A stretch of 64,000 bases of DNA from Chloroflexota bacterium (GTDB lineage: Bacteria > Chloroflexota > Anaerolineae > UBA4142 > SHND01): positions 18,014-82,013 of the forward strand of contig JACQWQ010000072.1 of the NCBI GenBank assembly GCA_016209205.1, in the 5' to 3' direction. The translations under genes and the position numbers were made by a program. The notes beneath the pieces are model-generated. The model ran no database searches. It saw only the letters and a list, made by a program, of their open reading frames with translations, and was not told the DNA's origin. Shown here in pieces: positions 9,147-20,414 of this stretch; the first letter of the stretch is position 1, and each line of letters opens with the position of its first letter.

Positions 9147-9256
9147 AACAAAAACCGACCCCCCTCGGAGTCGGTTCACCAGCTCGTCACACACTCCTTG
9201 CAGACTGCGGCGCATTTGCAGTTTTGTACATTACAAGGTCGTGCACGGTTATTATA
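9147..9256 (-). promoter_or_regulatory. Leader element B with terminator-like hairpin upstream of 7831-9030
   Basis: Minus strand TATAAT (9256-9251), leader, then GAGCTGGTGAACCGACTCCGAGGGGGGTCGGTTTTTGTTT. Confidence 0.65.
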
Positions 9257-9349
9257 CGAGTTTCTGCCTCTATAAGCTCCTACGAGTTTTCCATTGCGCT
9301 TTTCTTACGACGCGCCAATGAGTCCGCTGCAACGTGAAATGAGATACTC

Positions 9350-9372
9350 TAATTTTTGACCGCCTTTAGACC
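9350..9372 (+). repeat. 23-bp dispersed repeat, copy 2
   Basis: Same 23-mer as 6922-6944. Confidence 0.9.
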
Positions 9373-9525
9373 GCGCTGGTACAAACCCCACACGCAAGGT
9401 ACGGTAAATTCAGATAGCGTCGCTCCGCTGACCGGAGCGCCAAACGTTGTACGCCGACAGTTGCCACGCACTGGCTGAACTTGCTCTCAAGGTCGTCTTT
9501 GTGGTCGCTGAAAAAATACTGACTC

Positions 9526-11793
9526 GTGCTGTGGTCAAAGACGACTGCACACGAGTCTTTATGTTTGACGGATAGTTGTCGAGGTATCTCTGTGTTCAAG
9601 CGCATCTCGAATAGCCGATTGAGTCAGACTGCACTGCGCCTGTGGACGCGCGTGTGGGTTTGGCCCCAAATGGGCATTGGTCTCAAGATGACGCTGCTGG
9701 TCATCGTCGGGCTGATTTCGCTCATCGCGCTGTTCGACTATATGGGCACGGCGGCGTTGAACGAAAATATCCGCCACTCGCTGGAAGAGCGCGTCGTCGT
9801 CGCACAAACCGTCGCGCGGCACGTTGACTATATTCTGGCGAACATCGAGCACGCGTTGACGGATGCCGCGCAGCGGGGCGGATTGGACGATCTCGCGCGG
9901 CGTGACGAGGCGCTGCGCGCGGCGTATGCGCGTTTGAGTTTTTTTGGAAATCGCGTTCTGCTCGTTGATCCCAGCAGTCATGTCGTCGCCGCCTATCCCC
10001 CCATCAACGCGGACATCTCGTTTCCCGATGCGCAGCCCGTACAGTTGGCGCTGAACGGGCAAGCGTTCGCCGTGTCGCGTCGCGCGCATCCCGTGGGCGC
10101 AGAAGGACAATCGGCGTTGGCGGCGGCGCCGGTGCGAGATGCCAAGGGCGAAATTGTCGGCGCGCTGGTCGTGACGATTGACTTTTATAATCCCAACGTG
10201 CAAACGTTCACTCACCCGGTCGGTCTGGGCGGCAGCGGCTATTTGGATTTGGTAGACACGGATGGCTTGATTCTGGCGAGTACGCACGCCGAACGCGTGG
10301 GGTTGCCCTCGCGCCAATGCGGAACCGCGTCGCGAGATGCTGGCGTTTGCGCCGGTCACGCGGGCAGAGTGGGGCATCACGGTGCGTCAGGATGAAGAAG
10401 AAGTCCTGGCAACGTCGAATGAATTGCAGCTGCGTATTTTTGCGCTGGGCGCGATCACGCTGTTTGGCGCGCTGGTGCTCGTCTATTTGACGACGCACAG
10501 TGTCATTCAACCCGTGCAAGCGTTGACCTCGGCGGCGCGGCGCATGGCATTAATTGATTTGGATACTCCAATTCCCGCCGAGGGACGCGACGAAATTGGC
10601 GTGCTCTCGCGCGCCTTTGACACCATGCGTTCAAAGCTCAAAGATTCGATGGCGGAAATCCATGCGCTCAATCGCCAGTTGGACGCGCGGGTGCAGGAAC
10701 GCACTGCCGCGCTTGTCGCCGCGCAGCGCCAGGCGCAGGAATCGCGCGATCACTTGCAAACCATTATTGACAGCTTGAGTGACGAACTCGTCGTCATTGA
10801 TCGCGAGTTTCGTGTGATGCGCGTGAACGCCGTGGTCGAGCGGCAGCGTCGCGATGGCGTGGCGTTGATCGGTCTGCCGTGCTATCAGGTAACGCACGGC
10901 GGTGTGCCCTGCCAACCGCCCGATTGTGAATGTCCCTTGCGCGCGGTCTTTCGCACCGGCAAAGCGCGACGGGTCATGCACCGGTTGGGTGAGGACGGCG
11001 GCGTGCGCTACATGGAAGTGATTGCCTCGCCGTTGTTTGGCAGCGATGGACAGGTCAATGGGGTCGTCGAATTGCTGCGCGATGTGACCGAAGAAAAACG
11101 ACTCGCCGTGCAACGTGTGGAGCTGCTGCGGCGCGTGCTGTCCGCGCAAGAGGACGAACGAAAGCGCATTGCGCGCGAGCTGCACGACGAGACGAGCCAA
11201 ACGTTGACCGCGCTGCTGTATGCCCTCGATACCGCCGTGCCTTTGGCGGAAACGCCCGAGGCGCTCGGCTTTATTGAAAAGACGCGTCAATTGACGCAGA
11301 GCGCGTCTGACGGCGTACACAAAATCATGCTCGCGCTGCGCCCGCGCATGCTCGATCAGTTGGGGTTGGTTGCGGCGGTGCGCTTGTATGCCCAATCGCG
11401 CTTGAATGAATTGGGAATTCGGGTGGAGATCACCGAAGCCGGACGCGTGCGACGTTTGAACTCATCGGTCGAAACGGAATTATTCCGCACCCTCCAGGAA
11501 GCCATCAACAATATCGCGCGGCATGCCGCCGCGCAGCACGTACATCTCACCTTTGATTTTCAAACGGATACGCTGGAAATTCGGGTCGAGGATGACGGGG
11601 TAGGGTTTGATGTGGATCAGGTCCCCGCGTCCGCAGACGGGCGTCGTGGTCTCGGGCTGATCAGTATGGAAGAACGTGTAAGCATCGTGGGCGGTGAATT
11701 CGCCCTTCGATGCCGGGGCAAGGGACGACGATCCACATACGCGTGCCAATCAAGGAGAATGGTGATGACGCAAATTCGAGTACTGGTCGTTGA
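9526..11793 (+). CDS. Sensor histidine kinase (HAMP, PAS, NarL-type HisKA_3/HATPase), disrupted by two apparent frameshifts
   Basis: HAMP ...SVIQPVQALTSAARRMALIDLDTPIPAEGRDEIGVLSRAFDTM; ERKRIARELHDETSQTLTALL; GLGLISMEERVSIVGGEF. Two frame changes near 10310-10345 and 11720-11727. Start codon uncertain. Confidence 0.85.
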
Positions 11794-12403
11794 CGATCAT
11801 GCCGTCTTGCGCGAGGGCATTCGCGCGCTGCTTGCGAAACAATCGGACATCACAGTCGTCGGGGAGGCGGGCAGCGGCGCGGAGGCAGTGGAACAAGCGC
11901 AAGCCCTCAAGCCGGATGTCATCCTGATGGATATTTCGATGCCGGGAATTGACGGCATGGAAGCGACACGCCGCATCAAAGCCCACACGCCCGCAGCGCG
12001 CATTCTGGTCTTGACCCAACACGAGGACGAGGAATTGATTGTTCCGATGCTGCAAGCCGGAGCGGCGGGATATATCTTCAAGCGCGCCGGGGGCGCGGAA
12101 TTGGTGGACGCGATTCGCGCCGTACAGCACGAGGGCGCGTACATTCACCCGCGCGTGGCGCGCGCCTTGATGCATCAAGTGAGCCGCGTCGAGGAGCCAT
12201 CCGAACCGCATCTCAGCGAGCGTGAAAAAGAAGTGCTTACCCTAATCGCGCAGGGTTTGACCGGACGCGAGATCGCCGAAAAATTATGCCTGAGCGAAAA
12301 GACCGTCGTCGCCCACCGCACCAGCATCATGGAAAAACTGGACCTGCACCACATCGCAGACCTGGTACGCTATGCAATTCGTGAGGGCTTGGTGAAACCG
12401 TAG
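11765..12403 (+). CDS. LuxR/NarL-type response regulator
   Basis: MTQIRVLVVDDHAVLREGIRALL, DVILMDISMPGIDG, C-terminal HTH LSEREKEVLTLIAQGLTGREIAEKLCLSEKTVVAHRTSIMEKL. Confidence 0.93.
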   Translation: MTQIRVLVVDDHAVLREGIRALLAKQSDITVVGEAGSGAEAVEQAQALKPDVILMDISMPGIDGMEATRRIKAHTPAARILVLTQHEDEELIVPMLQAGAAGYIFKRAGGAELVDAIRAVQHEGAYIHPRVARALMHQVSRVEEPSEPHLSEREKEVLTLIAQGLTGREIAEKLCLSEKTVVAHRTSIMEKLDLHHIADLVRYAIREGLVKP

Positions 12404-12417
12404 GAAGCGTGTTGTTC

Positions 12418-12500
12418 GCGCAAGAGTTGGACTCTTGCGCCGTGAGCTGTGTGAGTTCAACTCGTCACGCGCGCGATGGCAAGAGTCCAACTCTTGCCAT
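12418..12500. repeat. Cluster of three AGTNNNACT-core palindromes
   Basis: GCGCAAGAGTTGGACTCTTGCGC, GAGTTCAACTC, ATGGCAAGAGTCCAACTCTTGCCAT. Confidence 0.85.
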
Positions 12501-12537
12501 AACGGAGCTTCCCCCTCAAAAAGGAACGGCACGCAAG

Positions 12538-12573
12538 AAAAAGCACCCGGGTCAAGTGGCTCGGGTGCTTTTC
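12538..12573 (+). terminator. Rho-independent terminator after response regulator
   Basis: AAAAGCACCCG...CGGGTGCTTTTCT. Confidence 0.85.
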
Positions 12574-12670
12574 TATTTCCGGGCGTTCCCATCCGACTCA
12601 TTTTCCAAATACCCGATTGCTCAATAGTACCTTACCAGTGAAATTCTTGCACAAAAAACAAGAATTTTCC

Positions 12671-12742
12671 CACCGCGAATCTTCGCGAATCTACGCTAAT
12701 TTTTTCTGTGCCGATTCGCGTAGATTCGCGTAGATTCGCGGT
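12671..12742. repeat. Inverted array of AGATTCGCGT units
   Basis: ccgcgaatcttcgcgaatctacgc ... gcgtagattcgcgtagattcgcgg. Confidence 0.8.
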
Positions 12743-12825
12743 TAACCTGTTTGGTTTCGGCTTGTGCTGTTCCAGAATTCAATCGCGGCAGAATGTTGGC
12801 GACGCTATAGATGGAGGAGTGAAAG

Positions 12826-13086
12826 GTGTCTGGTGATCTGGTAAGACTCGGGCAGGACGTTTTGGTAGTGTTGTTCCTGTTTGCTCTGCGGGTCGGCATA
12901 CCACTCCTCATCTTGTTCGTGGTCGGCGCCTGGCTGAAAAAACTGTTTGAGCCGCAAACGACATCCGGGCTTGAATTGGTCAAGGTGAAAAACGCACATC
13001 GCATTGAGGTCTGGAGCGGCGGGCTTGTGCGCCGATTTCGATGGATCCAAGTCTGGCTGCGTGAACAAGCCACAAAGCACGTATAG
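12826..13086 (+). CDS. Small single-TM protein (redox module accessory, paralog 1)
   Basis: GTG start after GGAGGAG; DVLVVLFLFALRVGIPLLILFVVGAWLKKLFEP. Confidence 0.7.
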   Translation: MSGDLVRLGQDVLVVLFLFALRVGIPLLILFVVGAWLKKLFEPQTTSGLELVKVKNAHRIEVWSGGLVRRFRWIQVWLREQATKHV

Positions 13087-13102
13087 GAAAGGAAGTGAAA
13101 TC

Positions 13103-13324
13103 ATGGATACCAATATCTTGGATTTCATTCGCGACGTGTTGGTCATCGGCTATTTTTTCGTTCTGCGCATCGGCGTGCCGCTCTTGATTGTTTTCATGTG
13201 GGGCGCGGCGCTTAAAAAGTGGCTGGACAAGCCGCCCGTCGCGGTCACGTCCCCGGCGCCCGTCGAAAAACAAGAAGCAGACGATCAGGGCAAGCTAGAA
13301 AACCCGCAATCGGTCTTGCGCTGA
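13103..13324 (+). CDS. Small single-TM protein (redox module accessory, paralog 2)
   Basis: ATG after GGAAGTGAAATC; DVLVIGYFFVLRIGVPLLIVFMWGAALKKWLDKP. Confidence 0.75.
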   Translation: MDTNILDFIRDVLVIGYFFVLRIGVPLLIVFMWGAALKKWLDKPPVAVTSPAPVEKQEADDQGKLENPQSVLR

Positions 13325-13368
13325 ATCCGCAAGTGCTACTGCCATCTTTTTGCTGAGGAGTGACCAAG

Positions 13369-14259
13369 ATGAAAGACAAGCTTTCACGGCGCGAATTTTT
13401 AAAGTATGCAGGAACCGGCACGCTTGCCTTTGCCGTGTTGCCAATTTTTGATCGAGCCGCGCTAGCGCCCTATTTGAGCGGCGAAAATGGTTCGCAGGTT
13501 GGCGTACTGGTGGACACGACGCGCTGTATCGGCTGCCGGGCATGTCAGCTCGCATGCAAAGAAAAGAATAACTTGCCTGCGGATGCTCCAACTCTTCCGC
13601 CAAATCGCACCTTTCCGGAATCGCTTTCGGCGACAACCTTTTCCCTGGTCGAATTTCGTCGGGTTGGCGGGGATGACCAACATCCCGAAATCCGTCCGGT
13701 GAAAAAACAATGCATGCACTGTCTCGAACCCGCGTGCGTTTCCGTCTGTCCGGTCGCGGCGATGCAAAAGACCGCGCGCGGACCCGTGGTCTATGACGCC
13801 GAAAAATGTATCGGCTGCCGTTACTGTATGTTGGCGTGCCCATTCAACGTTCCCAAATTTGAATGGGACTCGGCGAATCCGCGAATTCGGAAATGTCAAA
13901 TGTGCGCGGATTTGATCGAGCAAGGCAAGCTACCGGCATGTGTGCAAGCGTGCCCGGTGCAAGCACTCACCTTTGGCACGCGCGCCGAGTTGATCGCCGA
14001 AGCGCAAGCGCGGGTTTCCGGCGCGCCGGCCAAGTACATTCCCTACATCTATGGATTGAACGAGGTTGCCGGAACATCCTTTTTGTATTTGGCAAATGTT
14101 CCGTTTGACCAGCTCGGCTTTGCGGTGAACCTGCCCGACACTCCCCTCCCGGACAACACGCGGCAGGTGCTAGAAAAGCTTCCGGCAGTGGCAGCGGGGA
14201 TCGGGTTGTTTCTCGGTGGCGCCGCTTGGTGGAATGCGCGCCGCGCCCGGCATGAATAG
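13369..14259 (+). CDS. Tat-exported 4Fe-4S ferredoxin-type subunit (HybA/DmsB-like) with C-terminal TM
   Basis: SRREFLKY Tat motif; CIGCRACQLACKEKN, CMHCLEPACVSVCP, CIGCRYCMLACPFNVP, CQMC...CVQACP clusters. Confidence 0.92.
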   Translation: MKDKLSRREFLKYAGTGTLAFAVLPIFDRAALAPYLSGENGSQVGVLVDTTRCIGCRACQLACKEKNNLPADAPTLPPNRTFPESLSATTFSLVEFRRVGGDDQHPEIRPVKKQCMHCLEPACVSVCPVAAMQKTARGPVVYDAEKCIGCRYCMLACPFNVPKFEWDSANPRIRKCQMCADLIEQGKLPACVQACPVQALTFGTRAELIAEAQARVSGAPAKYIPYIYGLNEVAGTSFLYLANVPFDQLGFAVNLPDTPLPDNTRQVLEKLPAVAAGIGLFLGGAAWWNARRARHE

Positions 14260-14388
14260 TTTCACAATGTTGGTTCTGGAGTTGTACTCCAGAACCCCTG
14301 CATTTCGGAGTTTAACTCCGCTGGCGGCGGGCACACGCGTACAACTCGTGCGCCATCAAGGAATGCGCGCCGCGCCCGGCATGAATAG
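14231..14388 (+). repeat. 29-bp direct repeat flanking a ~100-bp hairpin-rich insert
   Basis: ggaatgcgcgccgcgcccggcatgaatag at 14231-14259 and 14360-14388; insert carries GGTTCTGGAGTTGTACTCCAGAACC and CGGAGTTTAACTCCG. Confidence 0.92.
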
Positions 14389-14415
14389 ATAGAAAGAAAA
14401 AATCAGGAGGCGTAT

Positions 14416-15756
14416 ATGTCGAATTTATTCTCGGATCTGATGAACCTCGCGTTCTTGTTCCTGTTGCGCGTGTTCTTGCCGCTCCTCATCCTGACCGCAA
14501 TCGGTTATCTGGCTTGGCGATTCTTTGCTCCACAAGAGGCAATAGTGCGGCGGATGTCCTTTTCCCGGTTCATGCTGCGCCTGCGCGAGCATCCCGAATT
14601 CCGCGTGCCGGAGCTCTCTGCCAAAGCATATTTCATTCTGCCAATCATCGTCTTGATCTGGATTGCAGGCGCGGGCGTCCTCATCGCGCGGTTCTTTTGG
14701 GGACTCGGCGCAGTCACGGCGTTGAATGATGCGGTGCCGTGGGGCTTGTGGATTGGCTTTGATGTGATGGCAGGCGTCGCGTTGGCGGCAGGCGGATTTA
14801 GTCTGGCGGCGACGGTTTATGTATTTCGACTCGAACGCTATCGCCCGATTCTGCGCCCGGCGATTCTCACCGCGCTGCTCGGCTATACGCTGGTCATCAT
14901 CGGTCTGGTCATTGACCTCGGACGCTGGTACAACATTTTTCATGTGCTCTGGATGTGGAATCCACACTCGGTCATGTTCGAGGTTGCCTGGTGTGTAATT
15001 TTGTATACCACCGTGTTGGCGCTCGAATTCAGCCCCGCCGTGTTCGAACGGTTTCACGTGATGTGGGCACAGCGGCTCTTGCACAAAATCATCGTCCCGC
15101 TGGTCATTCTCGGCTGCGTGCTTTCGACGCTGCACCAATCCTCACTCGGTTCGCTGTATTTGATCTTTTCGCTCAAGCTCAGCCCCGTCTGGTGGACGCC
15201 AACCTTGCCGGTGCTGTTCTTTGTCTCGGCGCTCGCCGTAGGTTTGGCTATGGTGATGATTGAAGCGGCGCTGACCGCCGGGGCGCTCAAGCGGCGTCTG
15301 GAGAATGATTTGCTCGCCAGTCTTGCCAAGCCCGTTATCATTCTGCTGGCAATCTATTTGGCAATCAAGTTGGGCGATCCACTGCTGCGTGGAACGTTTG
15401 CAACGCTGCTGACGCTCAATCTTGCGACCGCGTTCTTCTGGATCGAAATTGTGCTGGGCATCCTCATCCCCATTGCGATTTTTTCGACCAAAAAGGGACG
15501 CGAGAATCCCAGTCTGCGTTTTCGCGCGGCGCTGTTCGTGATTATTGGCGTCCTGCTGAATCGCATGGATATTGCCGTATTTGGGTTTTACGATTACACC
15601 GCCGCGCTGGGGACGATTTATTTCCCGTCGCTGGGTGAATGGGTCGTCACGTTGGCAATTGTCACCGCGGGCATTGCCGTCTATGTTGCCGCAGTGAAAT
15701 TCCTACCTATCTTGCCCGATGAGAGTCCCGCCAAGGCGCACGCGCTGGTCGAGTGA
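14416..15756 (+). CDS. NrfD/HybB-like polytopic membrane subunit with extra N-terminal TM module
   Basis: AVPWGLWIGFDVMAGVALAAGGF..., DLGRWYNIFHVLWMWNPHSVMFEVAWCVILYTTVLALEF typical of HybB/NrfD family; RBS AGGAGG. Confidence 0.9.
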   Translation: MSNLFSDLMNLAFLFLLRVFLPLLILTAIGYLAWRFFAPQEAIVRRMSFSRFMLRLREHPEFRVPELSAKAYFILPIIVLIWIAGAGVLIARFFWGLGAVTALNDAVPWGLWIGFDVMAGVALAAGGFSLAATVYVFRLERYRPILRPAILTALLGYTLVIIGLVIDLGRWYNIFHVLWMWNPHSVMFEVAWCVILYTTVLALEFSPAVFERFHVMWAQRLLHKIIVPLVILGCVLSTLHQSSLGSLYLIFSLKLSPVWWTPTLPVLFFVSALAVGLAMVMIEAALTAGALKRRLENDLLASLAKPVIILLAIYLAIKLGDPLLRGTFATLLTLNLATAFFWIEIVLGILIPIAIFSTKKGRENPSLRFRAALFVIIGVLLNRMDIAVFGFYDYTAALGTIYFPSLGEWVVTLAIVTAGIAVYVAAVKFLPILPDESPAKAHALVE

Positions 15757-15888
15757 GTCAACGAATTTGGCGATGCAGTTCATCGCACGAATAAACGAAT
15801 GAATCGCGCGCCAATTCGTTTATTCGTTGCGATGGTTTCTGTCGCACTATTCGTTGACACCGTATTTGCCGACAGAGTCGTTTTATTC

Positions 15889-15959
15889 GACAGGATTAAC
15901 AGGATTAACAGGATTAGACGCGGATTCAATCCTGTTAATCCTGTTAATCCTGTCTTTTT
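15889..15959. repeat. ACAGGATTA inverted tandem array followed by T tract
   Basis: GACAGGATTAACAGGATTAACAGGATT...AATCCTGTTAATCCTGTTAATCCTGTCTTTTT. Confidence 0.85.
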
Positions 15960-15960
15960 G

Positions 15961-16145
15961 ATAATACCTTCGCCAAAATCACTTTTCCCTGCTCGCGGCG
16001 GATGCGAATGAACTCCGATGCATCGGACGAACTGCGTCCGCTTCATCGGAGCATTCGAGTAATCCGCATTTTCCCGTCGGGATTACTCGGATGAACGCCA
16101 TCCGCAATCCCTCGCGAGCAGGAGGCGATTGGCGAAGGTGTTGTT
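15961..16145. repeat. MITE-like element, second copy of the ACCTTCGCCAAAA family
   Basis: ATACCTTCGCCAAAATCACTTTTCCCTGCTCGCG ... CGCGAGCAGGAGGCGATTGGCGAAGGTGTT. Confidence 0.75.
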
Positions 16146-16291
16146 TAAGCGAACGACGAAGGTAACGAAGCTATTTTCGCGTGGGGTGTTTCTCTCATTT
16201 GCTCCGATTTTTTTGACCAAAATGGAACTTATAAATGCTATAGTGGCGATATTCACAACGCCCCATCTTTGGGGAAAAAGGAGCACATAGT

Positions 16292-18076
16292 ATGAAAATC
16301 CGAGAGCTTTTGTTTGCGGGCGTAGTTGCGCTCTGCGTATTGTTTGTGTTTGCGCTTTCTGGCGCGACACCCGCAATCCTGGCGCAAGGCGGCACGTACG
16401 AATTAACCATCGCGCACACCAACGACGTGCACGCGCGCTTGATGCCCATCACTTCGTCCAACAGCGACTGCAAAGCCGAAGACGATGCGGCGGGCAAATG
16501 TTTTGGCGGCGTGGCGCGGCGCGCGACGGCATTGCAAAAAATCCGCGCGGAAGGTAAGAATTTGCTCGTGCTCGACGCGGGCGATCAATTTCAAGGTTCC
16601 CTCTTTTACTATTTGTACAAGGGCGAAGAGGGTCAAAAGTTTTTGAACGAGCTGGGTTTTCAAGCGACGACCTTTGGCAATCACGAATTCGACGATGGAC
16701 CCGCGAATGCGGCGCGTTACATTGACGGTTTGAAATTGCCATTGGTCAGCGCGAACGTGGACGTGAGCGCCGAGCCGACGCTCGCGGGCAAAGTAAAACC
16801 GTACACCATTCTTGAAGCGGGCGGCGAAAAAATCGGCGTGACCGGCTGCACGACGACCGAGACGCCCATTCTTTCGAGTCCCGGACCCAACATCAAATTC
16901 GACGATATTGCTGCGACGGTCAAGGCGCAAATCGCGGCATTGGAAAAACAGGGCATTAACAAAATCGTCCTGCTTTGTCACGAAGGATATGAACCGGACA
17001 AGGTGCTCGCGGCGGCGTTGGACGGGATTGATGTCATTGTCGGCGGGCATTCGCACACGTACTTGTCCAACAATCCGCCCGATCAGGACAAGGACAAAGC
17101 GTTGGGTCCCTATCCGACGGTTATAAAATCACCGAACGGCGATCCCGTCCTGGTCGTGCAAGCATTGGCGTACGGCAAATATCTCGGACGCCTGGATGTG
17201 ACGTTCGACGAAAAAGGTGTGCCGACGAAATGGGGCGGCGCGCCGATTTTGTTGGACGCGAGTGTTACGCCTGATCCCAAGATTGCCGAAGAGGTTGCGA
17301 AAATGGACGTGCCCCTGCAAGAGCTGCGCAAAAAAGTGATTGGGCAATCGTCCGTAGACTTGAACAACGTGGACAATGAGTGTCGTTTTGGCGAGTGCAA
17401 CATCGGCGATTTGATTTCCGACGCGATGTTGGAGAGCCAGCAAAAGGAGGGCGTCCAAATCGCCTTGTTGAACGGCGGCGGCATTCGCGCGAGCATTCCT
17501 GCCGGAGACGTGACGTTGGGTCAAGTGCTGACCGTGCTGCCGTTCGGCAACACCATCGCGAATTTTGGTCTGAAAGGTTCCGATTTGCTCGTCGCATTGG
17601 AGAATGGCGTGAGCCGCGCGGAAAATCCCGGCAATGAAGGGACCGGACGCTTTCCGCAAGTCGCGGGCATGCGCTATGTGTGGAATCCGAAACAACCCGT
17701 CGGTTCGCGCATCGTGAGCGTTGAAATAAAGCAAGCCGACGGCAGCTACAAGCCGCTCGACCCGAACGTGACGTACAAAATCGCGACGCTCGACTTTACG
17801 CGCCAGGGCGGTGACGGTTATTCTGTCTTTGCCGAAAAAGCGATTGACCCGTATGATTTCGGACCGACGCTTTCGGACGTCGTAGCCAATTACATTGGCG
17901 CGCATTCGCCTGTGGCGCCCGCCATCGAAGGGCGCATCAAGCAAGGCGAAGCCGCCGCGCCCTTGCCAAGCACCGGCGCAGTGATGCCGAATCAGGTATG
18001 GTTTGCATCCCTCGTTTTGGGCGGCGCGTTCTTGTTGGCGTTGGGCGCGCTCTTGTATCGCCGCAGCGTGCGCTGA
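16292..18076 (+). CDS. 5'-nucleotidase/2',3'-cyclic phosphodiesterase family protein (UshA-like) with LPXTG-like C-terminus
   Basis: LTIAHTNDVHARL, GDQFQGS, GNHEFDDG, GGHSHT, NGGGIR; C-terminal LPSTG + hydrophobic stretch + RRSVR. Confidence 0.93.
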   Translation: MKIRELLFAGVVALCVLFVFALSGATPAILAQGGTYELTIAHTNDVHARLMPITSSNSDCKAEDDAAGKCFGGVARRATALQKIRAEGKNLLVLDAGDQFQGSLFYYLYKGEEGQKFLNELGFQATTFGNHEFDDGPANAARYIDGLKLPLVSANVDVSAEPTLAGKVKPYTILEAGGEKIGVTGCTTTETPILSSPGPNIKFDDIAATVKAQIAALEKQGINKIVLLCHEGYEPDKVLAAALDGIDVIVGGHSHTYLSNNPPDQDKDKALGPYPTVIKSPNGDPVLVVQALAYGKYLGRLDVTFDEKGVPTKWGGAPILLDASVTPDPKIAEEVAKMDVPLQELRKKVIGQSSVDLNNVDNECRFGECNIGDLISDAMLESQQKEGVQIALLNGGGIRASIPAGDVTLGQVLTVLPFGNTIANFGLKGSDLLVALENGVSRAENPGNEGTGRFPQVAGMRYVWNPKQPVGSRIVSVEIKQADGSYKPLDPNVTYKIATLDFTRQGGDGYSVFAEKAIDPYDFGPTLSDVVANYIGAHSPVAPAIEGRIKQGEAAAPLPSTGAVMPNQVWFASLVLGGAFLLALGALLYRRSVR

Positions 18077-18132
18077 ACCAAAACGCTACGTGTTTTTGAC
18101 TTGAACGCGACTCGCGCGTTCTAGCTTGTGTC

Positions 18133-18170
18133 GGAAAAAATCGTCGCCAAACCATGACGGCGATTTTTTC
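18133..18170 (+). terminator. Rho-independent terminator after nucleotidase
   Basis: AAAAAATCGTCGCC...GACGGCGATTTTTTC. Confidence 0.75.
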
Positions 18171-18303
18171 TACAATTCACTTTCGGGTCAGTTATTTTTT
18201 GAATCTCAGCCGTATCGCGAGTAAGATAACTGCATCTCCCATTTATCTCTGCGCGTAGGGCGATTTGGCAAATCGCCTTACCTCTGCAAAGGAGCATAGA
18301 TCC

Positions 18304-20188
<1,885 letters not shown>

Positions 20189-20189
20189 A

Positions 20190-20262
20190 GTGGGGAATGA
20201 AGGGAAATGAGGGAAATCAGGGAAATCAGGGAAATAGGGAACTCAGGGAACTGAGGGAACTT
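20190..20262 (+). repeat. Low-complexity AGGGAAATC/AGGGAACTC repeats
   Basis: Visible short tandem units. Confidence 0.85.
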
Positions 20263-20414
20263 TGTAGTCGTCGTTCGCCGTAACGACGAGCCCTCGCCGT
20301 AACAACGTATGCGCGATACGATTGGATAGTTGGTTGGCAGGAATCAATCAACTATCCAATTTGTTTAGACAACCGTCGGGCGTTACAATCATTACAACCA
20401 TCGAGGTGAAAGCT

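Noticed and set aside
10337-12403. Single hybrid histidine kinase-response regulator gene
   Set aside because: The joining segment is out of frame relative to a normal kinase C-terminus; a one-base indel explains it better.
12671-12742. Transcription-factor operator array
   Set aside because: The inverted AGATTCGCGT units resemble other generic intergenic arrays in this window (ACAGGATTA at 15889 and 27361), so a specific operator is not supported.
20190-20262. Functional repeat element
   Set aside because: Looks like simple low-complexity slippage sequence.
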